Part shown: positions 1-12,429 of the stretch, piece after piece | Numbering within the stretch: the stretch's first letter is position 1 | How the letters are laid out: each line of letters begins with the position of its first letter | Source: Setoptus koraiensis | Lineage: Eukaryota; Arthropoda | Reading direction: 5' to 3' | NCBI GenBank assembly: GCA_048013815.1 | Contig: CM106585.1 | Location: 7,502,001 to 7,566,000 of the forward strand | Length of the DNA stretch: 64,000 bases | Made by a program: the position numbers and the translations under genes | The notes under the pieces: generated by a model | The model's input: only the letters and a program-made list of their open reading frames with translations | What the model was told of the DNA's origin: nothing | Database searches by the model: none

Positions 1-2450
1 CTATCAAACAGCTTCGAGCTTCATACTTTTCCTTTTCCATACACAGGTGAATCTCAGGCAAACTCAGCAGTTGAGTCGCGATGGTTGCTTCTATTATTTG
101 CATGACTTAAACACTAAAACCGCCCACTCCTTTACTCTTTTTTTATTATTAGCAATGTCCATTTACTTTATTCGTTTCATCTCTAAATCTAACTTGACTC
201 AACCTAGCTTAATCACAACCAGACTGCCACCTGTTTCTGGCTTTCACACTCGCTTCTCTGCTGTGTCTGAGTCGGTGTAGTTGTAGTTGTATCGGTTTAA
301 TCCAGAAATAAATGGAAGAAAATTAGCACACACACACACTCAAGGAGTGAGAGCGAGAGAGAAAGTAGTCTAATGAACTCGGATACGGACAATCAACTAT
401 TTTTATCCCCTTGCCTCGGCGTTGTTCGTCTTTCACTTAGATCGCACTGGCCGAATACAAACAACTCATATGAGCAACCGCAGTTGCTGTTGATGGGTAT
501 TAGTCCGAGCCGCCTGCTGTCTCGTCGCTAATATTTAATGCAGGCAAACTAATGTGTGTCGCCGTCTAATTTATTATTATATAACTCGCTATTGGTAAGT
601 ACGCCAGTAATGAGCAACAGGCCAGTTATTGCCGTTACGTAATGCTGCAGCAAGCGCCAACATTAGCTACTTCTACTTGTTGCATCTTGAAAGTCATTGA
701 CCGAAGCGAACTCTTCATCAAGATCAAACGGTTGTATAAGGTGAGTAGTGTTAGTTGTTGTCTTCCACACATACGCGCCATCTATATTGCGTCACGCAAA
801 AGAGATAAAAAGTTACTACAAGAACATACCGAGGCATCCTGTGTGTTCAACTCACAAGAGGCTTATTGTCGTTGTCGGCAACAACAACTCTCATCTATCG
901 AATAGCCATAGAACAGCTATCGTGAAGAAGAACAGAGGTTCACTTAGCATCATGATTTAGTTGCTCTTCATCTATACTGTTGAATGCATCTATGATTATT
1001 CTATCATCATGAATAGCGGGATGTTGCAAAAAATAATGGTGATATAATCAGTCTAGCCGATTCTATCTAATGATGAGACTGTCTGTCCATTTTAGAACCT
1101 TGGCTTTGGGGTAACTGAGCCGATTTTTCAGATTGTACCGACTTGGGACTCCAAAGTTGGGAGATTTTCCTCTTCCTGCCGGCATAAGTATCGCAGCGTC
1201 TGCTGTTATGAGTGCTTCCTAAAAAATGAGGCTTTTTCGTTTGTTTTTTCGAAGCATTTATATTCACTATTCGTATCATTGTTCGTGCAAACTAGCAATC
1301 AATTAAATTCATTTGTCGACCCTTTTTTTTGCTTTTTCAAGCTAGCTGCTAGCACAAAATCCACTAATACCACCAGGCTAATAAGTCCATTAGCACTTGA
1401 CTTATTGGCCTATAGACTCGAAATTTGTTGGCGGAGTCCTCGCATCTTTGACTCTCAAACTAGATCGTGCATTTGGTTTATATCTTGTTTCGAATCTGGG
1501 AATAGAGGTTCCGCCACTCTTGAAAAGACATACTAAATACTGCTTATTCGATTTTATGCTGCCGATTATGCTGCTGATTTTATAAAACTAATGCAACCTA
1601 TTGCCTACAATATATTCATATTCATTTTTATCATGCGACTGATGCCTCTACATATCAAAGCTGATGAACCATACATATTTAGTCGAGGTTGGCGAAATTT
1701 GTCTACGCTCAAACATTATATTTCACCTCGCGCCACGGAAAACTCTATTGAAAGGAGAGAAAGTCGTCGGACGGTTGAATTAAATTCTGAATATGTTCGG
1801 GAGATGGGAACATTAAATCAAAAAATAGTAATCCACTCTTGCATTAATCAACCCGTGAAAGCTCGGCCTCAGTCAGGTAAAGAAAGAGGGCCAACTCTGA
1901 TATCTGAACTCGATATTGCTATAGTACTAATGATAGTAATACAATTTTATGGTACAACTGTAAAAAGTGCTAATAGATCTAGATAGTTAGAAGGAAAACA
2001 AATCAAAGATGAGCTGTCTGTGTGAGATGTAAGTGAAACACGAAATCTTCTGGTTGCATTTTTTGCTTCTGCATTTATTTTGTTTGTATATCTAAACACA
2101 ATATGCTCTATTAAACCATTGACTAATGTGGAGTCCGACAATGTCTAGTTATAATGATTTTCAACATCTCCATCGGGGCTCTATTTGAAGATAATATTTT
2201 TGTTGGGATTGCGAAATAGATGACAAAGATTAGTTGTGTGCAATGAGCAATAGCAGTCAATGGCAGTTGATAGCAGAAAGTAGAATTAGAGCAAGTTAAG
2301 ATGCTAATAATTGCAAGCATAACAGTTACGTTATAAAACTAATTGAATCGTACTCATCATGCACATATAACATTAATAATTATATTATTAATTATATCAT
2401 CTATATAATATATGAATATAATATTATACAAATAAGAAGCGAGGCCTACT
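1..2450. other. Non-coding stretch, no supported gene
   Basis: I see no recognisable protein. Short open frames occur, the longest being 131 codons at 1591-1986 on the plus strand, but none carries a family motif. A good-looking 3' splice site (pyrimidine-rich tract then CAG) ends at 46, and good 5' splice sites lie near 592-597 and 741-746 on the plus strand. Untranslated exons of a plus-strand transcript are therefore possible. The stretch around 2370-2430 is very AT-rich. Confidence 0.5.
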
Positions 2451-2451
2451 T

Positions 2452-2586
2452 TTGCAAAATCTTCTATGCCTAGACCAGTCGCTAATGCGACACTTCAAGC
2501 TACAGTAGTAGGATTGATAGCATATATTGCATTTGATATTGGCTAAACGTCCGCACTCAGCTGAACAATATAGCGATGGCAAAACT
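2452..2586 (-). CDS. Orphan exon encoding a MYND-type zinc finger
   Basis: A minus-strand open frame (stop-to-start 2424-2657) encodes a clear MYND zinc finger. The spacing is C-x3-C-x7-C-x2-C-x5-C-x3-C-x7-H-x3-C, with the typical YYCSLKC and DWSRHRRFC blocks. A plausible acceptor (TTTGCAG, ending at 2587) and donor (GTAGGC, starting near 2451) bracket the finger, so it looks like one internal exon of about 135 bp. MYND fingers bind proline-rich peptides in SMYD methyltransferases, Tudor proteins of the piRNA pathway, DEAF1 and others. I could not find the rest of the gene on either side, so the parent protein is unknown. It may be a short gene, a gene with long introns, or a decayed copy. 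Exon ends are inferred. Confidence 0.5.
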
Positions 2587-3540
2587 GCAAAGTGGTAATT
2601 GTGATAGAAATGATACGATTGTTGTGTTGTGCTCGATGGATAACGGCGTGTATGCAATTGGGCGCAGATAAAACGGTGGTGATGGTGATGTGATTGTTGT
2701 GATTGGTGCGATGATGTTTTGGGTTTCGGTTATTTTGGAGTTTCGGAATTTCGGTTATTTTGGAGTTCGAATTGGAGTTGGTTTTGGTCGTGTTGACAAA
2801 TCGGGTGAGTAAGATGAGCGAAAGGGACGAGAGATAAGAGAGAATGGGGAGCCTCGTTAGCCACTATTCCAAAGCCTAATTACTGAGTAACAACACTTGC
2901 CTATCATTACAATAATGAACACATGACACGAATAATATGTACGCATTGTTGTCTATATCTACTGACGTCTGTTTTGTAATCATCTAGACCAATTGTTGTT
3001 GACATTGATGCTTGAACCAGCAATAACAATCTGTCCTTCACATATGCCAAACATATTCTTTCATTCTCATTCATATTATAACTCGACAATACCTGTAGTA
3101 TTAATGACCATAACAAGTATATATGACTTTAACTACTTACTAATCTTCGTTCTATCACTAGTCATGTCATTTTGGGGCGATCTGAATGATGCGTTGACAT
3201 TGGAACGAGCTCTATAGTCGTTTGTGGAATGAAATAATGCATCTAATTATATCGTGCACACGGATGAATGGTTTGTCGGATTACAAGCAACGACAATATA
3301 TGTATAATTGCATATGTTGAGGTGAGGATCAATCATTGATATCATCGAAAGATGTTGTGAGAAGCAGAGAAAGGATAAGGATAGAAGAAGGGAGAATATG
3401 GTTATTATGTGTGCTTTTGTGTCAGATTGAATGAACTAACGCTGTGTTTAACCGCTGTGTGTCACTCCTAACACCAAGACTAGCACCCCGAATAATAAAC
3501 TAGCGAGTTAGCGAATAATTAAACTAGAGCAATTGTGATA

Positions 3541-6500
3541 TTATCGCTTCTTAAAGGTGGCACTGAATAGGCGCTTGGCACCAGATATCACGCCCGTCTT
3601 GACTGATTCCGGCGCACACGCAGCCGGAATTAGTAGTTTGGTCTGGCCAGCGAGGTTGTTTTTCGCTGCACCGGAAGTGGTGTGCCTGTCTGGTGCTAGT
3701 CTCGTGTGTTTAGCTGTTGTCTCTTGTAGTTGTCTTATATTATTGCTAGTGATTGTTTTTTTACCATTTAAATTATTGTCGCTAATTGATGCGCTCATCA
3801 GGCCTCCTTTTGTTCCATAAACATTAATGGATGGCAGTCTGTTTCTTCCGGGCGCGCCCGCTGTTCTGTTCGGCCCGGTGGCTCCGCTTGATCTAGACCT
3901 GTAGCGAGTGCTTGCTGTCACATTGTCGCCCACCATCAATCTGTTCGTGCCACTACCGCGAATAGCTCCGTAGCGCGGTGTGTCGCCCGATGTGGTATTT
4001 CTCAGCCGACCCCTAGAGGCAATAGTGCCTTGCGACAGTGTTGAGGCACCACCGCTACCCAGCGATTGTGACGATTGTCTGGGCCGGCCCTTGTACGGAT
4101 AAATGGCCGTCTCTTGATCTGGTATGTTGAGCTTGAGAAAGACACCCTGAGTGGGATACACCTGATGCAAGACAGCGTTGTCCTCGTTCTCCGACAGCAG
4201 TCTATAAGTCTCTGTGACAAACTTAAATCTGTTCTTTCTCAAACTGGACAATGATATATCTGTCGAGGTGGCTATGACATTGCGCAACTCGGCCAACGTT
4301 ATGCGTCTCTTTTGTGGCAACTCAATACGAGCTATGCACTCCTTTCTGGCATTAAAATGACCATCGTGCACTATATAAATAAAATATTTTCTATTTTTCA
4401 TCACCCTATCCAATTCTATTTCTGTGTCTATTGTTGAGCCCCTTTCGTCGTCCATATCACTAGCATTGGGATCGTTTCTGGCATAATCAATCTTGAATCT
4501 GCTCTCGATTATTTCACTAGGCGATATAACCATCATCTGCTGCTGCTGCTGTTGCGATCCGCCGTCACTCGAATGCTGCTGCTGCTGACTAGACTGATTA
4601 GCAGCACCGCCAATTAAATTCAAAATACCCGATATGGCACCATGGCCACCGGAAGCTTGTTGCTTTTGCTGGTGTTGTTGTTGTTGTTGTTTTTGCTGCT
4701 GCTGCTGCTGTTGTTGTTGCTGTTGTTGACCAACTACAGCCACTCCTTCCATTGTGACCCAACCGTCAGAATCGCTTGTATCGCCCGCCATCTTCTCATT
4801 TGTAAATTTGATTTTGCCCACGACACTCTTGTCTCTCACATCAACAATCTCAAGATCTGTCTTGCGTCGGTCTAATTTGTTCACCACCGTCGGATGATGA
4901 CCAACACCGCCGTGGCCCACTGTAGATTCACTTGTTTGCTGATGCTCTTTCAGAGAAATGTCTTGGTCTTGCTCGCCACTTTGTTCCGCTGCCATCGTTG
5001 TCGTTTGCACATTAGACTCTTGCTTCTTCAGTATAGACACCGGGCCTCGTTTTGCATTTCCGGCTGACGTTTGTGAGCCGGCTGTTTGCTTGTCCGTTGC
5101 AACTGTCTGTTGTGGCCCGTCGTTGTTGTTGTTGTCGTCTTGTTGTGAAACAGCTTTCTTGGGGCTCTTCTTATCCATGCTAGACGATTTGCCACTATTG
5201 TGATGACTCGAAGCGCTCGAATGTTTGCCACTAGTCGATTGTGAGGCCCGCGCAACCTCGATCAGAGGGTTCGGTGTGGGCCTCTCCTCGGGATTGTCGT
5301 CGTTGTTGGGATCAGATGAGCGAATTGAGTTGACAAGAGCAGCGGGCAACTCTATAGAGTCAACCGAGTTTATTTTAACCATTTTGCCGCCTTCATCGGT
5401 CGTCTCGGATTTTTTGTCAGACAATGGTGTCTTCGTTGCTTCTTGCATATCGTTGATTGTTGTTTTCGATTTGCCAGTGTCTCCATTCAGTCTTGACTGC
5501 TCATTTGTATTGAATAATACTTTTTCAACCATATTGACGCGCTCGCTTATATCCCGCAATTCATCGGCATTGTTCGCCCGCTGATTGTCATTGTTGATGG
5601 ATTTGTTTTTGTTGCTTTTGTCACCAGTGTTGGTCTCATTGATAGTCATAGAAATAGTCCCTTTTCTGTCCAATTTTTCCTCAAACATATCACCACTCTT
5701 TGTATGCTGCTCATTGTTAGCGCCAGAAGGTGTCTCTTTAAACTGAATCATAACTGTGTTGTCGTTGTTGATCTTGTTCAGTTTGTTAATTTGGTCTCTA
5801 TCAGCTTGCTGTTTTACATCTAAACCAGCACTACCGATTTCCATCGATTGTGCCAAATTGTTGTTTGTTTCCGTGGGCTGCACGATTGCCATGGCTTTGT
5901 TGTTTGCATTCATCATAGATGTGTACTCTCTCGATAATTGTCTCTTTGGCTTAGCTGGGGCACCATTATTTGGCGAGCCATCATTCTTTGTCGTGTTCAT
6001 CGCACCATCCATAATAATCACCGAGTCGCCAACGCTTTGCGCCAGTTTGCCTACATGATTGTCGTTCTGCACCATAATGGCCTGATCTAATTTATTCATC
6101 ATGGCTGGGTTTCCACGTACTTCGTGTTCGGTGGTGGATGCAAATCCAACCGATTCGTGCAGTCCACTGGTGACCGTGCCCATGATCTTCTTGTTCGCAT
6201 CATTTATCAAGCCACTTGCCAGATTAGTAGCGGCCGTGCTGGATCTCGTTTCTATTTCGTCCAACAAAGCTGGTCGTAGTGTCGTAACGGAAGATCCTGT
6301 TGACGTTTTATCCAATCGGGTATTGCCACTTGTTGTATCAATGGTAGAGTTGTTACTCGTACTTGCCGCATTGAGTTTTGCACCGCCTAGTCTAGTCAAT
6401 TTCGATGATGTTTTGTCACCGCTTGAATTAGCCCCAGTAGTATCTTTGTTGGGTGGCGACGAGGACGAGCTAGATTGAGGTGTTGCAGCTTGAGCTTGCC

Positions 6501-7464
6501 CTGTGAATAAAAGGAGGAGAGAAACAGATTGAGTATTGTGATAGACATGCATAGTTAGCCTAAAAAGATGACCGTTTTTCCACTGAGAACGCGCCGAAAA
6601 ATCGTTTTTTTTTCTTCCAGGAAATAACTCTTAAAAAAGCGCTCCAGATAATTGGGGCGAAAAATGATCGCCCTTTTCTCTGCTTTCATTCTTTGGGAAC
6701 GAGTGCTTACTTTTTTTGTACGCGCGCCAGCAATGGATTGCAAATATCGCTATTATGGTGACAACAATCACAATGTTAGACAATATAACCAACATTTCAA
6801 CTAGCGACAACAAGCCGTCTGGTCGTGTAAATAGTGACCAATGTTCACCAGCAAACTGATGGCGACCTTGATTGCCCGTCGATTTGCCAGTGGTATAACG
6901 AGGACCCAAAACTGTCTGAGGGGTTCTCCTTTGGTAGAGGGCTTGATTAATATTGGCCACTGTTGTGGGCCACAACAATAAATTTGTTGGCACTGGCGGC
7001 TGCCGAAAAACTGGCTTGTATAACTTGGCATTGGGCAATTGACTGGCTTCGGTGCTGATGTTAACTTTCTGTTTAGATCTACCACTATGTTTGTCTTCTT
7101 CTTTAGAACTGGAGGGCGCTTGATTATTGTTTTGTGACACTTTTGCCGCTGAAACGGAAGGCTGCACTTGCTGTTTACTGGCAGACTGATCGCTGGAACT
7201 TTTTGTTATAGGAATTCGTGAAGGAGTTAAAAACTTCACTGATGTGACCGTGGTTGTTGTAGATGGGGCCAATTTTGTGCTACTCGTCGCCATCGTTGTC
7301 GGTGTTGATGACGATAACGTAGTGGTCTCCATCGTTTTATTTGATGCAGTTCTAATTGCATTGGCAGCTGATGTTGAGGCCGTCTTGAAGAGAGCGCCCA
7401 CGAAAACGTTCGTCTCATTGGAAGATGTGAGATTTTTTTTCTCAAAGAATTCGCCCAGTCTCAT
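3541..7464 (-). CDS. Single-pass membrane protein with DIX-like cytoplasmic domain (main part)
   Basis: Two exons join cleanly: 6711-7464, donor GTAAGC, then acceptor TTCACAG and 3541-6500 (phase 1). The first exon encodes a Ser/Thr-rich, probably glycosylated stretch, then a hydrophobic helix near its end (LVEMLVILSNIVIVVTIIAI) followed by a basic stop-transfer sequence (HCWRAYKK). The second exon gives a tail of about 985 residues, largely disordered, Asn/Ser/Gln-rich, with poly-Gln near 4530-4730. At about 4115-4400 lies a compact folded block whose spacing resembles a DIX domain (ubiquitin-like beta-grasp): a YFIYIV strand, ITLAELRNVI helix, FKFVTETY strand and VLHQVYPTQGVFLKL strand. DIX domains polymerise head-to-tail in Axin and Dishevelled. 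The C-terminus is basic (KRLFSATFKKR). I do not recognise an orthologue. The N-terminus probably continues in the open frame at 7478-8104. Confidence 0.75.
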
Positions 7465-7477
7465 CTTTGCGATTCGA

Positions 7478-8104
7478 TTAGCTGTTTATTTTGCTATCAT
7501 CAGCCTGTAAAGTGTTGTTTTCGGGAACCTCTTTCACAACTTTTTGATAGTTTGATATTGTGTTGGTCGGTTGTGCTGGCTTCGGTGTAGTTGTTGTTGT
7601 TGTAGTTGTTGATGTTGTAGAAGTTGTTGTTGTGCTAGTTGTTGTAGTTGCAGCAGCTTGCTTTTTTCTGGCCACACTGATAGTGGGCCACCTTTGGGGC
7701 CTCTGCGGACCTACACGGGCTATGGGTATCCGTCTGTAACTAGGTGGCGTTGTTGTGGTTTTTATTTGGGTATCACTAACTATATTATGTGGTCGGACTG
7801 TGTTAGTGTCAGCATTGGTGGTAATGGTGAAATCATTATTGTTAGTCGTTATTGTTGTTTGTCGGTTGTTGAAAATTGTAGATTTTGCTAATAATCGATT
7901 GTTGTTAAATCGTAAAACTGTTTCATTCTCTTGTGCTAATCTTTTCTTGGCTTGATTAGATGCAGTGATTGTAGAAAAATTAGTTATATTTATCTGTTTT
8001 CGCTGTTGTAGCATGGTGTCGGCGACGATGGTTTTATTGATTGTTGAGACACTCGGATTGCTTTGTAAAGTTGTCAATCTCGAGGCTGTTCTAGGCTCAG
8101 CCAT
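7478..8104 (-). CDS. Probable N-terminal exon of the DIX-like membrane protein (Thr-rich ectodomain)
   Basis: An open frame of 208 codons starts at an ATG preceded by an in-frame stop. It encodes a Thr-, Asn- and Ser-rich sequence with a long Thr tract (about 7570-7660), typical of a mucin-like, O-glycosylated stalk. It has no obvious signal peptide. It ends a few bases upstream of the next open frame (6631-7464), which has the same composition but is in a different frame. A short intron ending at the AAACAG near 7480 would join them, but no strong donor was found. It may instead be a separate gene or carry an assembly frameshift. The function follows only from its neighbour. Confidence 0.45.
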   Translation of the reverse strand: MAEPRTASRLTTLQSNPSVSTINKTIVADTMLQQRKQINITNFSTITASNQAKKRLAQENETVLRFNNNRLLAKSTIFNNRQTTITTNNNDFTITTNADTNTVRPHNIVSDTQIKTTTTPPSYRRIPIARVGPQRPQRWPTISVARKKQAAATTTTSTTTTSTTSTTTTTTTTPKPAQPTNTISNYQKVVKEVPENNTLQADDSKINS

Positions 8105-10417
8105 AATGCCAGATGACGATTTACACGATACCTTTCAATTATTCTCTCGATTGTCGCATGATGCTTCCGATGTGATAATCCTTAAGACACTTGACTGGAC
8201 TTGACTCGTTCACTAAGTTGATCCTCCCGCGATGATGGTTTTTGCTAGGGATAAGATTTCATCTAACTAAAATCCACCCTTTTAACGATTGATTAAATTC
8301 AGATCATTATTATTGCACGTGGCATTGGAAAAATCTCTTCCTGAACCACTTTTATGAGGGGCTGGTTGACCATGGTAAATAGGATAAATTTGCATATTTA
8401 TCTATTTTTGTCAACTCCTTTTTTGACATTCAACACCGAAAAATTGAAGTACTACAACTCGCCAATGACTGCACATGCAGTTTTGAGCATTTAGTTGGCA
8501 TGCAAGTGCCCAAACGTAATTTTGTGTAGTAGAAATATTGAGCTTTCTTAGCAAAATGATTGAATAGCTGAAAATGGATTGATTTAAAATCGATGATGAT
8601 TTGATTGACAGTTCATCTGAGCGGCGTTTGGTGTTTTGTTTGACATAGTAGATTTACATTGTTGTTATGTCACCAGAAACAAACATTAACATTAACAATT
8701 GTCGTAGGAGGAAATAGAAAAGAGTGTTGTTATATGATGATTAATCATTAGTTAAAGTCAGTTCATGCTTGTCTGTTGTTGTTGATGGATAATCGTTGCT
8801 ACAAAATGTCGAACACGGACATACATTCTTGAGGTTTATGTTTGTAACTCATGGGATGAATTGTTTGTTTTCTCGTGGGTCGTCTGACAATCTAGATGAA
8901 TTTTCTCTAGATTGTTGGTATTCCTTTCGATTCTTTCACTGTAGCTACAGTCAACATTTTTTCTCTTGAATTGACAAACTTGATGCGAGTTGACAAAACT
9001 TCCTAGTTAAGAAAAGAACACAGAGTCCGTGCCTGAAGCGAAACTGTTTCGCTGACCTATCTAACAAGACGATCCGAACGAACATTTACTTTTTGATTCA
9101 ATAATTCCAGTCGTTGCACAGTGTTGCGTGGGACACATTTGCATACAATATATAGGGCATTACGTTTTTTGCGTTGCACCAGCGACCCGCAGACATGCGG
9201 ACTGTCGCACGAGTTTACGAGAGCTTACCGAAAAACAAGGAGTAGCCTTGAATGAGTGTGTCAACCTCAGGCCAGCCACCACCACAGAACATATTTTCTA
9301 TTTGACGTTGTGGCTGGTGCTGACCAGTTCACATAAAACAAGAGGGGAAAAAAGGAAGGCTCTAGAAAGAGATTACGGCTAACGGTTAAATCAGCAGCGC
9401 AAACAGCAGCGAGACTGGCCCGAAATTTGTGCTCTGTGAACTGCTCAGATTGTAATTAGCCTAGATTGTATTTTGCGCCCACCATTAGCGCCATCGCGGT
9501 TGCTAGCAAAACTGGTCCTCTTCATTTTGCCCGTCTCCCCTCTGCTCCCCTCCCACCGCAAAAGTAGCTCGTAGTACGTGAGCACGTGCTTCCAATTTTT
9601 CGCTAGCTTCTGGTGTTCAGCTAAAATGTGGTGTTCATAGAGAGGCAGCGTATGGTCGCTTCTGCTGTTGTGTAGTTAGATAAACTAATGACCCAAACTA
9701 AACTTAATGGTAACTTTAATATATCTCTCCCTCTATCTCCCTTTCGATATTATTCAAAGGCTGCTCAATCATAAGTGAGGCCACTCAAACGACATCGTCA
9801 ACATTATCACCAAAAAGGCCAGCTCAGGTGAGTCAGCTTTGTGTACGCGCAATGCTAATCGCTGCACCTAGCGCTCAGATAATAATGTATGCGTTACTGT
9901 TCGCCGGATATAGAGACGGTGAGACAGAAAGATCCTCATTATAAGTGCTGGGTATTGTAATTTTTAGTGCGTGACGAGACACACACACACTCTGGCGATG
10001 GTTGAAAAACCATGCAAACGCAGCGGAATAGAAATATTTCAGTTGTGCACTATTCAGTCAGTCGGTCAGTTATGTGTTTTTGCTTGTGTCTGTTCAATAT
10101 TGTCCAGCCTCTAACGTGAGAGCGTTTGCTTTGAGTAACGTTGACTTGCAGTTAACGGTTTGTCAATTGTCAACCAGCCGAAAAAGGATCCACCTGACAC
10201 GGGCAAATTACGCATGCACAAACACAAACGTATTAATAGCCCTGCCAGAGGCGACAAAAATACGCGCGATTCTTCCTCTCTCTACACGATCAGACGAGCG
10301 GAGAACTCACCCACCACCGCCCGGTTATCACAAGCGGATCAAAGTTGCCCTTTGTATGTGTCTGACGATGCGAGCCCGGCTTGTCCGTGCGATTCTCCTG
10401 CGACCATCGGACGAAAC
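8105..10417. other. Intergenic region, no supported gene
   Basis: About 2.3 kb between the membrane-protein gene and the palindrome. Only short frames without motifs are present. A plus-strand frame at 10160-10507 runs into the palindrome arm but opens on TTG. The region probably holds 5' untranslated exons and the promoter of the minus-strand gene at 3541-8104. Confidence 0.5.
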
Positions 10418-10528
10418 GGATCTAAATCTATACTGAATGGGTGGCAGACTAATTACAATTCATTTAGAAAATTTCCATGGTGGCAGAAACGAGACAATAG
10501 AAGTTAGCTAAATATATTTTTTATCGAA

Positions 10529-10903
10529 CTACACATGGATGATAATATCAATGACAGTGGTAATCATATAATAGCAATAATAGTAATAATAGTGATTACT
10601 ATCGTAAATGGTTTTGCCAGCGCGAAATTGCAGGTAGAAGCATTCTTTTATTGAGACGATTGGTGGTTGCTGCAACGTCTTAGGAGGATTTGAGAACTCT
10701 TGTTGGTGATTAGGTTGGTTGATGTTCAGTGAATATAAACCAAACAATATCACGATTGCCGGCATCTTTGCGGGGTGATTTTCACTGCGCTTGCGGTGGT
10801 TCACTGTTAAGTTAGTTATTGGTGTGGTCGGTGGGCAATGGCGGCAGGGACAAATGGCCGATGTTAGCTGGTCAGAGTACCTCTCCCTGCTAAATTTGGG
10901 CAA
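10529..10903 (-). other. Short open frame downstream of the left palindrome gene
   Basis: This 124-codon frame lies 50 bp downstream of the stop of the 491-residue gene, on the same strand. It has an equivalent at the same spacing in the right arm. It opens on TTG; the first ATG gives only about 77 residues. The two copies differ at about eight bases in 375, mostly amino-acid-changing, so there is no sign of purifying selection. The product would have a Tyr-rich hydrophobic end. It is most likely 3' untranslated sequence that happens to be open. Confidence 0.2.
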
Positions 10904-10953
10904 TAAGTTAAAGAGGAGTGTACGGAAATGAAATATACGTTGGAGGTACGACC

Positions 10954-12429
10954 TTATCCATCGTTCGATTGGGGTGGCGGTTTCTCATTGCTAGTCATTT
11001 GCTTTCTTTGGGGTGGCCAAAGTTTCGCATCGAATTTTGCCTTGAACTCACTAATTAGAACGGCCTCGAAATTTTCATCACTATACTTGGTGTCGAGGCC
11101 CTTTTCCAACTCCGTAGCTAACGACAATCCCTTCTCGAAGAGTTTATGGAAATATGGTATCCTCTTTCCATCTCTTAGTAGGGAAGCTTTTAATAGATCT
11201 GTGTGCTTGCAATTCTCACTTGCTGCGTTGATCCCAGCTAATAGACACCACAGTTCTTTGTTTGTCGCATTACTTAGAGAAGAATAAAATCTTTTGTCTA
11301 TAAGACGAGCATACTTTCCCATAGATAGATCGAGTTGAACTGGTTCGAAAATTGCGATTAATAACAACCTAACACAATTTTCAAACTGTTTCATGAGCGT
11401 CGCATTTTTCATATCCTTAATGCTAGCCCTCAACCAGCAAATTGCTACGTAAAAAGGTAGTTTAAAGTTTAGTTTGAAAGTGAGTTTAAATACCGCCATA
11501 TCAGTCCAATCTAAAGGCAATCGTATTGCATATTGATGGAAAATCTCACGTTTCCTATACGAATAAGCGTCATACACACCTTTTCGGTTGGCATCTTGCG
11601 AATGAAAGAAGTAGATAACATCAGCGAGTGTGCTCTTGAAAGGTGCGTAATCTTCTCTGGCTATAGCTTGGTAAGATTCGATAAATTTCTCACTTATCAG
11701 AGGGAATGATGGAGGCCAAGCAGTACGTACGAAAAAACCAAATCTATTGAATAAAAGTCCTTGCAGATGTTTCATAGAATTGTATCTCGATTTCGTTAGA
11801 ATTCTAAAGCTGGCCATACTAAACAGGGCAAAGAATGCAATAGAGTCTTGTTTGTGTGATATATCCGAGTACCACTCATTGAATCGTTTATCATCTACTT
11901 CTACAGTTCCTGCGGTGTAACATTTCGATTCCGGAATATTGATCTCCTTTTTGCAATTAAAGTCTACCTCCATTCTAGTAGATAGATTTTCTGGTATAAT
12001 CAGTTCTCTGACGGGTCCTCTCCTAGGAGACTCTATCATCTTGCGTCCGTGAGTCGCGTTGTAATCCGTATTGAACAGATCTGGAGCCAACTGCAACATC
12101 AAGTTCATCAATATTGCGAAACTCGAATCCTTCACTTCTGTGTTCAAAGTGGCATGGAAGTTGTGGAAATAAATCAGTAGTTGCTCGTCGGTTATCTCTT
12201 TTCGTAGCTCGTATTTCGGTATATCCTCTATACAATAGTCCATCCAAACTAATTCTTCATTTGGATCGAATTTAGACCAATATTTCTCAGTAGATTTGTT
12301 GTAAGGTGGTGTTTCCGACGACGAGCTAGGGCTACTTGAATCATTTTTTGGGTCGCCACCAGAATTGATTTTCGGGTCTTCATTTAGGCTCCTTTCATCT
12401 TGGTTTGGTTCTGGAACTTGTTCTGCCAT
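10954..12429 (-). CDS. Unrecognised 491-residue protein, left palindrome copy
   Basis: A complete single-exon frame starting at ATG, 270 bp from the palindrome centre. The first ~45 residues are acidic, Ser/Pro-rich and probably disordered. The body is predicted mostly helical with many aromatic residues. The last ~20 residues are polar and disordered. There is no signal peptide, membrane segment or zinc-ligand cluster. I do not recognise the family. Length, disordered ends around a helical core, and lack of introns would suit a captured negative-strand RNA virus nucleoprotein, which is common in arthropod genomes. That is only a hypothesis from general architecture; a transposon-derived or lineage-specific host gene fits equally. 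The intact frame argues for recent origin or for selection. Its partner is at 13060-14550. Confidence 0.7.
   Translation of the reverse strand: MAEQVPEPNQDERSLNEDPKINSGGDPKNDSSSPSSSSETPPYNKSTEKYWSKFDPNEELVWMDYCIEDIPKYELRKEITDEQLLIYFHNFHATLNTEVKDSSFAILMNLMLQLAPDLFNTDYNATHGRKMIESPRRGPVRELIIPENLSTRMEVDFNCKKEINIPESKCYTAGTVEVDDKRFNEWYSDISHKQDSIAFFALFSMASFRILTKSRYNSMKHLQGLLFNRFGFFVRTAWPPSFPLISEKFIESYQAIAREDYAPFKSTLADVIYFFHSQDANRKGVYDAYSYRKREIFHQYAIRLPLDWTDMAVFKLTFKLNFKLPFYVAICWLRASIKDMKNATLMKQFENCVRLLLIAIFEPVQLDLSMGKYARLIDKRFYSSLSNATNKELWCLLAGINAASENCKHTDLLKASLLRDGKRIPYFHKLFEKGLSLATELEKGLDTKYSDENFEAVLISEFKAKFDAKLWPPQRKQMTSNEKPPPQSNDG

Noticed and set aside
47-280. Plus-strand frame directly after a good 3' splice site at the window edge
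   Set aside because: It opens on GTG, has no recognisable domain, and its upstream context lies outside the window.
642-905. Frame containing a strong donor near 741
   Set aside because: Low-complexity translation without motif; untranslated exon or chance.
1591-1986. 131-codon plus-strand frame with a hydrophobic start
   Set aside because: No family motif, no partner exons and composition like its surroundings; chance is likely.
2907-3116. Minus-strand frame near the MYND exon with a possible acceptor
   Set aside because: I could not join it in frame to the MYND exon or to an upstream exon.
4642-6478. Plus-strand frames opposite the DIX-like gene
   Set aside because: Antisense shadows of Gln- and Ser-rich coding sequence (poly-Leu, poly-Val).
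10928-11287. Plus-strand frame opposite the left palindrome gene
   Set aside because: Antisense shadow; the same happens opposite the right copy (14286-14576).
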